Shown here one piece after another: positions 56,098 to 64,000 of a DNA stretch of 64,000 bases. The stretch is from Chitinivorax sp. PXF-14 (GTDB taxonomy: Bacteria; Pseudomonadota; Gammaproteobacteria; Burkholderiales; SCOH01). Made by a program: the position numbers and the translations under genes. The notes beneath the pieces were generated by a model. That model made no database searches. It had not been told where the DNA came from and saw only the letters and a list, made by a program, of their open reading frames with translations. Position 1 is the first letter of the stretch. Each line of letters begins with the position of its first letter. Where the stretch lies: NCBI RefSeq assembly GCF_040812015.1, contig NZ_JBFNXJ010000001.1, positions 1 through 64,000 on the forward strand, written 5' to 3'.

Positions 56098-56598
56098 ATG
56101 AAATGCTGGGTCTGCAAACGACAGGCCCGGGGATTCGGCCACACCGACAACCGTCACGGTGTCGGCAATCCCCGGCGCTACCCCATCGATTGGGTGTTCT
56201 GCTCGCAACGCTGCCAAAACGCGTTTCACGCGTTGTACGGCAACTGGCTGCGCGCCAAGGATGGTCGCACCGACATCAAGGGGGTCGCCATGATCGATCC
56301 CTCTGATATCGAGCTTGCCGCGATGCGCAAGTGCCTCAAGTCCTTCGGCGAGGCAGCGGGCGAGATCGGCTTCACCAAACCGCTGGGCAACTACTCCGAA
56401 GCCGAGGCGCTGCAGGTGATCGACGCCATCGTCACTTGCTACACCGAGGCGATGGTCGAACACCACGAGGCGAGCAAGTTCCCGCCTGTGCGTGGCATGC
56501 CGCCGACGCCTGATCCCATGACGCCGAGTACAGCCAATCCGTTCGCCGATCTGGAGGACGACCTGCCTTGGGAAGAACCGAAGGGGAAGAAGCCATGA
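56098..56598 (+). CDS. DUF6511-like zinc-finger protein
   Basis: 166 residues. The N-terminus has four possible zinc cysteines: CWVC (C3, C6) and CSQRC (C35, C39) in VFCSQRCQNAFHALYGNWL, similar to a YacG/treble-clef pattern. The middle is helical (SDIELAAMRKCLKSFGEAAGEIGF) and the end is acidic and Pro-rich (FADLEDDLPWEEPKGKK). It overlaps the nuclease gene. From memory it matches DUF6511 of prophages; function unknown. Confidence 0.75.
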   Translation: MKCWVCKRQARGFGHTDNRHGVGNPRRYPIDWVFCSQRCQNAFHALYGNWLRAKDGRTDIKGVAMIDPSDIELAAMRKCLKSFGEAAGEIGFTKPLGNYSEAEALQVIDAIVTCYTEAMVEHHEASKFPPVRGMPPTPDPMTPSTANPFADLEDDLPWEEPKGKKP

Positions 56599-57332
56599 TG
56601 GACTTCAACTCCACTTCGAGCATCTCGGGCCAGATCACCGCGCTGGTCGATGCCGGGATGCAGCGGGCCCGAGCCCAGCAGTCCGAGCGCCAGTACCTCG
56701 GAGCTTCGCGTCTCGGCGTGGCCTGCGAGCGTGCGCTGCAGTTCGAGTATGCCAAGGCGCCCATCGACCACGGGCGTGATGTCCCGGGCCGGATGCTGCG
56801 CATCTTCGAGCGTGGCCATGTCATGGAGGACTGCATGGTCGCGTGGCTCCGGGATGCTGGCTTTGACCTGCGCACCCGCAAGGCCGACGGCGAGCAGTTC
56901 GGCTTCTCGGTGGCTGACGGACGCCTGCAGGGCCACATCGACGGCGTCATCGTCGGCGGGCCGGATGGTTTTGCTTATCCCGCGCTCTGGGAAAACAAGT
57001 GTCTGGGCAACAAGTCCTGGCGCGAGCTGGAGAAAAACCGCCTCGCTGTCGCCAAGCCGGTCTACGCCGCGCAAGTGGCGATCTACCAAGCCTATCTCGA
57101 ACTGCACGAGCACCCGGCGATCTTCACGGCACTCAACGCCGACACGATGGAGATCTACACCGAGGCCGTGCCCTTTGATGCAGCCCTGGCCCAGCGCATG
57201 TCGGATCGGGCGGTGAAGGTCATTACGGCCACCGATGCAGGGGATCTCCTGCCGCGAGCCTTCAATGACCCGACCCATTTCGAATGCCGGATGTGCGCGT
57301 GGCAAGACCGCTGCTGGAGGACACAAGCATGA
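56595..57332 (+). CDS. Cas4/RecB-like Fe-S nuclease of PD-(D/E)XK type
   Basis: 245 residues. Nuclease core: H114-I-D116 in GHIDGVIV, E133-N-K135 in LWENKCLG, and Q160-x3-Y164 in the following helix, which together form the RecB/Cas4 active site. Four cysteines C44, C231, C234 and C240 (the last three C-x2-C-x5-C) match the split [4Fe-4S] cluster of Cas4 and AddB. Probably a phage exonuclease acting with the Sak4-like ATPase. There is no CRISPR array in the window. Confidence 0.86.
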   Translation: MMDFNSTSSISGQITALVDAGMQRARAQQSERQYLGASRLGVACERALQFEYAKAPIDHGRDVPGRMLRIFERGHVMEDCMVAWLRDAGFDLRTRKADGEQFGFSVADGRLQGHIDGVIVGGPDGFAYPALWENKCLGNKSWRELEKNRLAVAKPVYAAQVAIYQAYLELHEHPAIFTALNADTMEIYTEAVPFDAALAQRMSDRAVKVITATDAGDLLPRAFNDPTHFECRMCAWQDRCWRTQA

Positions 57333-57556
57333 ATACCTCGAATTTGAATCACGTACTTGGCGAGCAGCTGATCGACGTACGCCAGGCTGCACTGATGTTC
57401 AACCTGCCGTCGTATTGGCTCTCACAAGCCAAGGAGCGACAGGAGCGTCGCATTCCGCATTACCGCGTCGGCAAACTGGTTCGCTTCAAACCCAACGAGC
57501 TGGAAGCCTGGATCGCTGCGCAGCAGATGTCACACGAGGGTGGTGCCGATGCTTGA
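57329..57556 (+). CDS. Small helix-turn-helix protein
   Basis: 75-residue Xis/AlpA-like HTH: IDVRQAALMFNLPSYWLSQA, then RIPHYRVGKLVRFKPNELEAWI, the typical wing and RF-x-x-xE-x-xxW pattern of excisionase-type DNA-binding domains. It overlaps the end of the nuclease gene and the start of the primase gene. Perhaps controls replication or excision (inference). Confidence 0.82.
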   Translation: MNTSNLNHVLGEQLIDVRQAALMFNLPSYWLSQAKERQERRIPHYRVGKLVRFKPNELEAWIAAQQMSHEGGADA

Positions 57557-59840
57557 TTTCAATGACACATCACCACCGGGAGAAACGGGCCGGCGCAACG
57601 TCAATGACAGCGAGCGGGACGAGATTCGCACTGAACTGATCGCACGCATGGAATCAGTCCTGACCACGATGTTTCCGGCGGGAAAGAAGCGTCGGGGCAA
57701 GTTTTTGATCGGGGACATCATGGGCAGCCCGGGCGACAGCCTCGAGGTGGTACTCGAAGGCGAGAAGGCTGGTCTCTGGACGGATCGTGCCACGGGTGAT
57801 GGTGGTGACATCTTTGCCTTGATCGCCGCCTACCTCGGGGCCAACGTCCACACCGACTTTCCTCGGGTGCTCAACGAGGCCGCCGATCTGCTCGGTCGTT
57901 CGCGATCAGTGCCGGTGCGCCGCGCCAAGAAGGAAGCGCCGTTTGATGAACTTGGCCCGGCCACGGCCAAGTGGGACTACTTCGATGCCACCGGCAAACT
58001 GATCGCGGTCGTGTACCGCTACGACCCGCCCGGAAGCAAGAAGGAATTCCGGCCGTGGGATGCCAAGCGGCGCAAGATGACTCCGCCCGATCCGCGCCCG
58101 CTGTACAACCAGCCGGGGCTGGCTGCCGATGGTCACGTTGTGCTGGTCGAAGGCGAGAAATGTGCGCAGGCACTGATCGCCATCGGCGTGGTGGCAACCA
58201 CGGCCATGCATGGCGCGAATGCTCCCGTCGACAAGACCGACTGGTCGCCGCTGGCGGGCAAATCCGTGCTGATCTGGCCTGACCGGGACGCGCCGGGCTG
58301 GGATTACGCCGACCGTGCATCGCAAGCAATTCTGAACGCGGGCGCGACCACGGTCGCCATCCTGGTGCCACCCGATGACAAACCGGATGGCTGGGATGCA
58401 GCCGACGCCATTCCGGAAGGCTTCGATGTGAGGGGCTTCCTTGCGGTCGGCGAGCGTATGCCGGTGATGCGCTCGGTCGAGGAGACGCCACCACCGGATC
58501 TGCTGACCGGCGTCGACTGGACTACGGAGGATGGCTTGTCCTCGGCTTTCACACGCCGCTATGGCGAGGACTGGCGCTACTGCGCGCTGTGGGGCAAGTG
58601 GCTGGTCTGGACTGGGGTGCGCTGGAATTCCGATCAGATCCTCTATGTATCTCACCTGGCGCGTGGCATCTGCCGGATGGCGTCGCTCAAGGCGGACACT
58701 CCTCGGCTCAAAGGCAAGCTGGCCAGCTCCGCCACGATCTCGTCCGTCGAGAAAATCGCACGTTCCGATCCCAAGCACGCGTCCACCGCCGAGGAGTGGG
58801 ATGCGGACGTTTGGGCGCTCAACACACCAGGCGGCGTGGTTGATCTGCGCACGGGCCGGATGCGACCGCACCGGCGCGATGATCGGATGACCAAGGTGAC
58901 CACGGCCACACCGCAGGGCGACAGTCCGACGTGGCGCGCATTCCTGGCCGACGTCACGGGCGGCGACGCTGAACTGATTGCCTACCTGCAATTGATGGTC
59001 GGCTACTGCCTGACGGGCGTAACCAGCGAGCACGCGCTGTTCTTCCTGTACGGGACGGGCGCGAACGGCAAGTCGGTGTTCGTCAACGTCCTGACCACCA
59101 TCTTGGGCGACTACGCGGCCAACGCGCCGATGGACACGTTCATGGAGGCGCGCACCGACCGGCATCCGACCGATCTGGCAGGCCTGCGCGGCTCACGCTT
59201 TGTGTCATCCATCGAAACTGAACAGGGTCGGCGGTGGAACGAATCCAAGGTCAAGGCCATCACCGGTGGCGACAAAGTGTCCGCGCGATTCATGCGTCAG
59301 GACTTCTTCGAGTACGTGCCGCAGTTCAAGTTGGTGATCGCGGGCAACCACAAGCCATCAATCCGCAACGTGGATGAGGCGATGAAGCGGCGACTGCACC
59401 TGATCCCGTTCACGGTGACGATCCCGCCCGAACGGCGTGACGGCAGGCTGACCGAAAAGCTGCTCAAGGAGCGGGACGGCATTCTGGCGTGGGCAGTCGA
59501 GGGCTGCAGCCTTTGGCAACGCCAAGGACTGAAGCCGCCCGCCAGTGTGGTGTCGGCGACCGAGGAGTATTTCGAGGCCGAAGACGCGCTCGGGCAGTGG
59601 ATCGAAGAGCGTTGCCTGCTGGCCAAGACCCACCGCGAAGGCGTTTCCGAATTGTTCGCCGACTGGCGTGAATGGGCTGAGCGCGCGGGTGAGTACGTGG
59701 GCTCGGTCAAGCGCTTTTCCGAACTGATGGCGGCCCGCAAGTTCGAGAAGTGTCGGCTGACTGGGGGCGCACGTGGCATCACGGGCATCGCCCTCAGACC
59801 CAAGCCGTACAGCCACGGCTACCCCTACCGAGATGACTGA
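57549..59840 (+). CDS. Phage/plasmid primase-helicase (D5/P4 family)
   Basis: 763-residue replication protein. N-terminal half: TOPRIM-like primase region with VLVEGEKCAQALIAIG (about 197) and LIWPDRDAPGW, preceded by a CHC2-like but cysteine-poor segment. C-terminal half: DUF5906/D5_N then an SF3 helicase with Walker A GTGANGKS (about 501-508) and the later FKLVIAGNHKPSI sensor. Such proteins start replication of prophages and satellites by melting and priming the origin. ATG at 57549, overlapping the HTH gene by 8 bases. Confidence 0.93.
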   Translation: MLDFNDTSPPGETGRRNVNDSERDEIRTELIARMESVLTTMFPAGKKRRGKFLIGDIMGSPGDSLEVVLEGEKAGLWTDRATGDGGDIFALIAAYLGANVHTDFPRVLNEAADLLGRSRSVPVRRAKKEAPFDELGPATAKWDYFDATGKLIAVVYRYDPPGSKKEFRPWDAKRRKMTPPDPRPLYNQPGLAADGHVVLVEGEKCAQALIAIGVVATTAMHGANAPVDKTDWSPLAGKSVLIWPDRDAPGWDYADRASQAILNAGATTVAILVPPDDKPDGWDAADAIPEGFDVRGFLAVGERMPVMRSVEETPPPDLLTGVDWTTEDGLSSAFTRRYGEDWRYCALWGKWLVWTGVRWNSDQILYVSHLARGICRMASLKADTPRLKGKLASSATISSVEKIARSDPKHASTAEEWDADVWALNTPGGVVDLRTGRMRPHRRDDRMTKVTTATPQGDSPTWRAFLADVTGGDAELIAYLQLMVGYCLTGVTSEHALFFLYGTGANGKSVFVNVLTTILGDYAANAPMDTFMEARTDRHPTDLAGLRGSRFVSSIETEQGRRWNESKVKAITGGDKVSARFMRQDFFEYVPQFKLVIAGNHKPSIRNVDEAMKRRLHLIPFTVTIPPERRDGRLTEKLLKERDGILAWAVEGCSLWQRQGLKPPASVVSATEEYFEAEDALGQWIEERCLLAKTHREGVSELFADWREWAERAGEYVGSVKRFSELMAARKFEKCRLTGGARGITGIALRPKPYSHGYPYRDD

Positions 59841-59965
59841 GCAATCCGGGCGAGTGACGGATTTGACGGGTTTCCTGATTGACGCGCTACGCGTGCGCGC
59901 ACGTAAGGGATGTTCTTCAAAGAACCCGTCGCATCCGTCACTCCCCCTTGAACTGGAGCACAACG

Positions 59966-60430
59966 ATGAACACGACGATCTTGGCCCTTGATCTGGGCAC
60001 AAACACTGGGTGGGCATTGCTGCACCTGGACGGCACGATCACCAGCGGCACGGAGCACTTCAAGCCGCAGCGATTTGAGGGAGGCGGCATGCGTTTCCTC
60101 CGTTTCAAGCGCTGGCTCAATGAACTGCTCTCGGCCAGCAACCACATCAACGCGGTTTTCTTCGAGGAAGTTCGACGGCACGCTGGCGTTGATGCTGCGC
60201 ACGCTTACGGTGGCTTCATGGGACACCTGACCGCGTGGTGTGAGCATCACAACATCCCTTACCAGGGTGTTCCTGTCGGCACGATCAAGAAGCACGCGAC
60301 CGGCAAGGGCAATGCGGGCAAGGACGACATGACCGCGTCCGTCCGCCTGCGTGGCCACACCCCAGTCGACGACAACGAAGCCGATGCACTGGCCTTGCTG
60401 CACTGGGCTGTCGAGACGCAGGAGGTGTGA
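59966..60430 (+). CDS. RuvC-like Holliday-junction resolvase
   Basis: 154 residues with the RNase H-like fold of RuvC: D9 in LALDLGTNTGWA, E67-E68 in AVFFEEVRRH, and D136/D140 in DDNEADALALL as metal ligands. Likely resolves branched intermediates during phage replication or before packaging. GGAG precedes the ATG. Separated by 125 bases from the primase. Confidence 0.9.
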   Translation: MNTTILALDLGTNTGWALLHLDGTITSGTEHFKPQRFEGGGMRFLRFKRWLNELLSASNHINAVFFEEVRRHAGVDAAHAYGGFMGHLTAWCEHHNIPYQGVPVGTIKKHATGKGNAGKDDMTASVRLRGHTPVDDNEADALALLHWAVETQEV

Positions 60431-60431
60431 C

Positions 60432-60635
60432 ATGAAGGTGCCGACACCCCAATACCGCTGCCCCCTCGGTCGTCTGCAGCCTCAGGCCACGGATCTGGAT
60501 GCGATCAAGGAACGTGGCTGGCGTGACCAACACATCCTGGTGGTCAACGCATCCGACGAACGTCTGGACTTCATCGAGCGCGAGATCGTGCGACGCATCG
60601 GTGACCGGCTCTACGGAGGGCGACGCAATGACTAA
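60432..60635 (+). CDS. Small prophage protein
   Basis: 67 residues, PQYRCPLGRLQPQATDLDAIKERGW and then ILVVNASDERLDFIEREIVRRIGDRLYG, helical at the end. Spacing and overlaps with the neighbours (one base after the ruvC-like stop, 8-base overlap with the next gene) support it being real. Function unknown. Confidence 0.7.
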   Translation: MKVPTPQYRCPLGRLQPQATDLDAIKERGWRDQHILVVNASDERLDFIEREIVRRIGDRLYGGRRND

Positions 60636-61014
60636 GTGGACTATCGAGGACGTTGCTGCTCGGTTTGAAGAGGCGGCAAGCACCAGTCGGCGGTTGCCTC
60701 CTGTTCGAGTGCAGGGCTACTTCAACTGCTGGCCTGCCATTGTCCGAAATGAGTGGGAGACCTTTGCTGCTGATGAGAGGGTTTATCGATCCTTTCCGCC
60801 GAGTCCAGACGCGATTGAACGAATGCTGGAAGTCATGCGCTGGGTGCAGTGGCTCACAGTTGAGCAACGTCATCTCGTATGGATGCGCGCGAAGCGCTAT
60901 GGCTGGCGGGACATCACGATCCGCTTTGCCTGCGACCGCACAACGGCATGGCGGCATTGGCAGCGGGCATTGCAGACGGTCGCAGATCAACTCAATGGTG
61001 TGGTGGTCGCGTAG
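60628..61014 (+). CDS. DUF6362-like protein with a C-terminal helix-turn-helix
   Basis: 128 residues. The end, RYGWRDITIRFACDRTTAWRHWQRAL, is an HTH like region 4 of sigma factors. WLTVEQRHLVWMRAKRY is the preceding helix. From memory it matches DUF6362 prophage proteins. Its place, last of the early genes just before a control region, would fit a late-gene activator (inference). GGAGGG lies 9 bases before the ATG. Confidence 0.78.
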   Translation: MTKWTIEDVAARFEEAASTSRRLPPVRVQGYFNCWPAIVRNEWETFAADERVYRSFPPSPDAIERMLEVMRWVQWLTVEQRHLVWMRAKRYGWRDITIRFACDRTTAWRHWQRALQTVADQLNGVVVA

Positions 61015-61231
61015 AGTTTTGGCGTGATTTGGCGCGTATGGTCGGGGATGTGCGCCATCAAGCGGCAATCAGCGGTTTTTACCCCTGCAACAAAACGACC
61101 TGATCTTGCGTAGTATTCATCTATCGTCTGGACAGAGGTGACGGCAGAGGAAGCAGCCCGGAAATCAACGGGTCCTTCCTGGCCAAAAACCAATGCGGGG
61201 GGCGCGAGCGCGGCGCTTTTTTAGCGTCAGG

Positions 61232-61281
61232 GTGCGAACCAAGGTTCGCACGGTTCGCAGTTCGCACCCCGCCAGTTCGCA
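61232..61281. repeat. GTTCGCA repeat cluster with a perfect inverted repeat
   Basis: GTTCGCA occurs at 61244-61250, 61253-61259, 61260-61266 and 61275-61281, and inverted at 61233-61239. GTGCGAACC and GGTTCGCAC (61232-61240, 61243-61251) form a perfect 9-bp palindrome with AA between. The core GTTCGC is shared with the cluster at 52689-52741. Iteron-like origin or operator array are both possible. Confidence 0.7.
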
Positions 61282-61289
61282 CTAACCCC

Positions 61290-61330
61290 AAAACCCGCCC
61301 ACGGCTTCGTCGGCGGGTTTTCTATTTTCA
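61290..61330 (+). terminator. Rho-independent terminator
   Basis: Perfect 10-bp stem AAAACCCGCC / GGCGGGTTTT (61290-61321, 12-base loop), followed by CTATTTTC. Ends the early operon or read-through from it. Confidence 0.85.
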
Positions 61331-61341
61331 GGACATCATCT

Positions 61342-62766
61342 TTGAACACGCTCAACGTCGAGTACCGCAAGGTCGAGGCGCTGATTCCCTACGCCCGCAA
61401 TCCGCGCACGCATTCCGAGGCACAAGTCGCAAAGATCGCCGCCAGCATCGTCGAATACGGCTGGACAAACCCGGTTCTGGTTGATGGCGACAACGGCATC
61501 ATCGCGGGCCACGGTCGTCTGGCTGCTGCTCGCAAGCTCGGGCTGGATCAAGTGCCGGTGATCGAACTGGCTCACCTCAGCACCGCGCAGAAACGTGCGT
61601 TGGTCATCGCCGACAACCGGCTGGCGCTTGACGCTGGCTGGGATGCGGAGATGTTGGCGCTCGAACTGGCGGAGCTTTCCGAAGCAGGTTACGAGTTGTC
61701 GCTGACCGGCTTCGAGAACATCGAGATCGACGCGCTGCTGGCTGATGCCACCTCCACTGAAGCAGAACCGGTGGTGCAGGATGCAGCAGACGCCGACGAA
61801 CCCGATGCAGCAGACGATGTTCCTGCTGCGCCAGTGGTCGCAGTGTCGCGCGAAGGCGATGTCTGGGCCATCGGCTCGCACCGATTGATCTGTGGCGACG
61901 CCACCGACCCGGCCGTTGTCGCCACGCTGATGCAGGGTGACACCGCGCAGCTGTGCTTCACCTCGCCGCCTTACGGCAATCAACGCGACTACACCTCCGG
62001 CGGCATCGCCGATTGGGATGCACTGATGCGCGGTGTGTTCGCGCATCTGCCAATGGCGGGCGACGGTCAGGTGCTGGTCAACCTTGGGTTGATCCACCGC
62101 GACAACGAAGTCATCCCCTATTGGGACGGCTGGCTGTCCTGGATGCGTCAGCATGGGTGGCGGCGCTTCGCGTGGTACGTCTGGGATCAGGGGCCAGGCA
62201 TGCCTGGCGACTGGCAGGGCCGACTGGCTCCCAGCTTCGAGTTTGTTTTCCACTTCAATCGCAGCAGCCGCAAGCCCAACAAGATCGTGCCTTGCAAGCA
62301 CGCAGGCCAGGAATCGCACCTGCGCGCTGACGGGTCTTCCACGGCGATGCGCGGTAAGGATGGCGAGGTCGGCGGCTGGACTCACAAGGGTCAGCCGACG
62401 CAGGACACCCGCATCCCCGACTCGGTGATCCGCGTGATGCGCCACAAGGGCAAGATCGGGCAGGACATTGATCACCCGGCTGTGTTCCCGGTGGCGTTGC
62501 CGGAGTTTGCCATCGAGGCTTACACCGAAGCCCGAGACATTGTGTTCGAGCCCTTCGGTGGAAGCGGTACCACGATGCTGGCCGCGCAGCGCACTGGCCG
62601 CCTCTGCCGCAGCATGGAGATCGCGCCGGAGTACGTGGACGTGGCCATCAAGCGCTTTCAGCAGAACCACCCTGGCGTGCCGGTCACGCTGCTGGCAACA
62701 GGTCAATCGTTCGAACAGGTTGCCGCCGAGCGCGCCACCACCGTTGATGATGAGGTGCTGGCATGA
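61342..62766 (+). CDS. ParB-like domain fused to DNA methyltransferase (TSPPY type)
   Basis: 474 residues. Residues 1-115 are a ParB/Srx-like domain (RNPRTHSEAQVAKIAASI, GHGRLAAARKLGL). After an acidic Ala-rich linker (about 140-165) comes a beta-class methyltransferase with catalytic TSPPYG at 204-209 and the SAM motif FGGSGTT near 405. TSPPY usually marks N4-cytosine methylation; this is predicted. TTG start with AGGA upstream. Its stop overlaps the start of the second such fusion. Phages use such enzymes to mask sites from host restriction. Confidence 0.9.
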   Translation: MNTLNVEYRKVEALIPYARNPRTHSEAQVAKIAASIVEYGWTNPVLVDGDNGIIAGHGRLAAARKLGLDQVPVIELAHLSTAQKRALVIADNRLALDAGWDAEMLALELAELSEAGYELSLTGFENIEIDALLADATSTEAEPVVQDAADADEPDAADDVPAAPVVAVSREGDVWAIGSHRLICGDATDPAVVATLMQGDTAQLCFTSPPYGNQRDYTSGGIADWDALMRGVFAHLPMAGDGQVLVNLGLIHRDNEVIPYWDGWLSWMRQHGWRRFAWYVWDQGPGMPGDWQGRLAPSFEFVFHFNRSSRKPNKIVPCKHAGQESHLRADGSSTAMRGKDGEVGGWTHKGQPTQDTRIPDSVIRVMRHKGKIGQDIDHPAVFPVALPEFAIEAYTEARDIVFEPFGGSGTTMLAAQRTGRLCRSMEIAPEYVDVAIKRFQQNHPGVPVTLLATGQSFEQVAAERATTVDDEVLA

Positions 62767-63998
62767 ACTGGTTGGCAGACAAGATCGAGCAGTGGCCGAC
62801 AGCCAAACTGCTGCCCTATGCCCGAAATGCGCGGACGCACTCGGATGATCAGGTGGCGCAGATAGCCGCATCGATTGCCGAGTTTGGCTTCACCAACCCG
62901 ATCCTTGCAGGCAGTGACGGCATCATCGTCGCTGGGCACGGGCGCTTGGCCGCTGCGCAGAAACTTGGGCTGGAGATCGTGCCCGTAGTCGTCCTTGATC
63001 ACCTGAGCCCGACCCAGCGCCGCGCCTTGGTCATCGCCGACAACCGCATCGCGGAGAACGCTGGCTGGGATGACGCGATGTTGCGGATCGAGCTGGAGGA
63101 CTTGCAGCTGGAAGGTTTCGATCTGGACATCACCGGTTTTGACGCCGACGCGCTGGCCGAACTGATCGCGGGCGACGAGCCGGACAATGAGGGCCAGACA
63201 GATGAGGACGCGGTACCGGAGGTTGGCGAGACACCCATCTCGCGCCCGGGCGATGTCTGGATCATGGGCCAGCACCGCCTGCTGTGCGGCGACTCGACTG
63301 TGGCAGAGAGCTATGCCCGGCTGATGCAGGGCGACGTGGCAGACATGGTCTTCACCGACCCGCCGTACAACGTGAACTACGCCAACAGCGCCAAGGACAA
63401 GATGCGCGGCAAGGATCGCGCGATCCTGAACGACAACTTGGGCGATGGCTTCTACGACTTCCTGTTGGCAGCATTGACGCCCACTGTGGCGAACTGCCAG
63501 GGCGGCATCTATGTGGCGATGTCATCCAGCGAGCTGGATGTGCTGCAGGCCGCCTTTCGCGCCGCCGGTGGCAAGTGGTCGACGTTCATCATCTGGGCCA
63601 AGAACACCTTCACGCTGGGCCGTGCCGACTACCAGCGCCAGTACGAACCTATCTTGTACGGATGGCCTGAGGGTGCGCAACGCCACTGGTGTGGTGACCG
63701 CGATCAGGGCGATGTGTGGGCTATCAAGAAGCCGCAGAAGAACGATCTGCATCCGACGATGAAGCCGGTGGAGCTGGTCGAGCGAGCCATCCGCAATTCG
63801 AGCCGCCCGGGTAACGTGGTGCTCGATCCGTTCGGTGGTTCCGGAACAACGTTGATTGCGGCCGAAAAATCAGATCGCGTCGCGCGACTGATCGAACTCG
63901 ATCCGAAGTACGTGGATGTGATCGTGCGCCGGTGGGAGGACTTCACCGGCCAGACGGCCATCCGCGAGGCAGCAGACCAGGAAGTGTGCGCCAGTTGA
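62763..63998 (+). CDS. ParB-like domain fused to DNA methyltransferase (TDPPYN type)
   Basis: 411 residues. The ParB-like domain (RNARTHSDDQVAQIAASI, GHGRLAAAQKLGL) is a close relative of that in the gene before. The linker is acidic (DEPDNEGQTDEDAVPE). The beta-class methyltransferase has TDPPYN at 198-203 and FGGSGTT near 357; DPPY marks N6-adenine or N4-cytosine methylation, most often adenine. It overlaps the first fusion gene by four bases, so both are made together. It ends two bases before the window edge. Confidence 0.9.
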   Translation: MNWLADKIEQWPTAKLLPYARNARTHSDDQVAQIAASIAEFGFTNPILAGSDGIIVAGHGRLAAAQKLGLEIVPVVVLDHLSPTQRRALVIADNRIAENAGWDDAMLRIELEDLQLEGFDLDITGFDADALAELIAGDEPDNEGQTDEDAVPEVGETPISRPGDVWIMGQHRLLCGDSTVAESYARLMQGDVADMVFTDPPYNVNYANSAKDKMRGKDRAILNDNLGDGFYDFLLAALTPTVANCQGGIYVAMSSSELDVLQAAFRAAGGKWSTFIIWAKNTFTLGRADYQRQYEPILYGWPEGAQRHWCGDRDQGDVWAIKKPQKNDLHPTMKPVELVERAIRNSSRPGNVVLDPFGGSGTTLIAAEKSDRVARLIELDPKYVDVIVRRWEDFTGQTAIREAADQEVCAS

Positions 63999-64000
63999 AT

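Larger units (their letters stand above)
61015..61341. other. Control region between the early operon and the methyltransferases
   Basis: 327 bases. Contains no gene. From left to right: about 200 bases without marked features, the GTTCGCA cluster with a perfect inverted repeat (61232-61281), and a strong terminator (61290-61330). The TTG start of the next gene follows eleven bases later. It could hold an origin, a packaging signal or an operator array. Confidence 0.6.

Noticed and set aside
56595-57332. CRISPR-associated Cas4
   Set aside because: No CRISPR array or other cas gene is present; neighbours are phage recombination genes, so a phage nuclease is the better call.

Overview
The window looks like a chromosomal segment of a high-GC betaproteobacterium, most likely of the order Neisseriales (Chromobacteriaceae/Chitinibacteraceae-like). 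This rests on protein style and gene neighbourhoods: sigma factor-DUF3619-DUF3106-RDD, pepA-holC, lptFG, DUF2069 after a WrbA-type gene, and a DUF815 ATPase beside a Nudix/ThiE fusion. The identification is from recognition only; no search was run.

Positions 1-45,060 are core chromosome. In order: a periplasmic branched-chain amino-acid type binding protein, mutY, argJ, a DUF815 ATPase, a Nudix-ThiE fusion, a lipoprotein, ldhA, yacG, bioA, a YihY membrane protein, a WrbA-like flavoprotein and two small membrane proteins. Next comes a leftward block: leuA (here fused to an N-terminal helix-turn-helix domain), pssA, a hybrid histidine kinase, an HD-GYP phosphodiesterase and ilvC-ilvH-ilvB. Then follow an ECF sigma factor with its conserved small partners, lptF-lptG facing pepA-holC, hemF, gltB-gltD, a decayed patch (LysR and SnoaL remnants), a MarC-family gene, hemE, a PD-(D/E)XK-like orphan, a CigR-like protein, an aminotransferase, priA and an SRPBCC protein. 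Branched-chain amino-acid synthesis (leuA, ilvBHC), nitrogen assimilation (gltBD) and haem synthesis (hemE, hemF) recur.

A tRNA-Phe(GAA) at 45,060-45,135 with its own promoter and terminator marks the change to accessory DNA, which runs to the right edge. Positions 45,399-49,974 form a divergent switch: two leftward genes of unknown function face a rightward XRE repressor, an ImmA/IrrE metallopeptidase and a protein with a HEPN-like RNxxxH motif plus a C-terminal OST-HTH/LOTUS-like domain. Both promoters carry the same TTGTATCTC element. Positions 50,064-52,619 hold a DUF2924 gene, a large serine recombinase and a partner protein. Positions 52,794-61,014 are a prophage-type early region: HTH proteins, BRO-family antirepressor, Sak4-like ATPase, SSB-like protein, Cas4-like Fe-S nuclease, D5-type primase-helicase, RuvC-like resolvase and a DUF6362-type protein. 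GTTCGC repeat clusters bracket this module on both sides. Two tandem ParB-methyltransferase fusions follow; packaging and structural genes, if present, lie beyond the window.

The most notable observations are the HTH-LeuA fusion with two perfect palindromes at its promoter, and the XRE/ImmA/HEPN-LOTUS cassette with its symmetric operators and unknown divergent operon.
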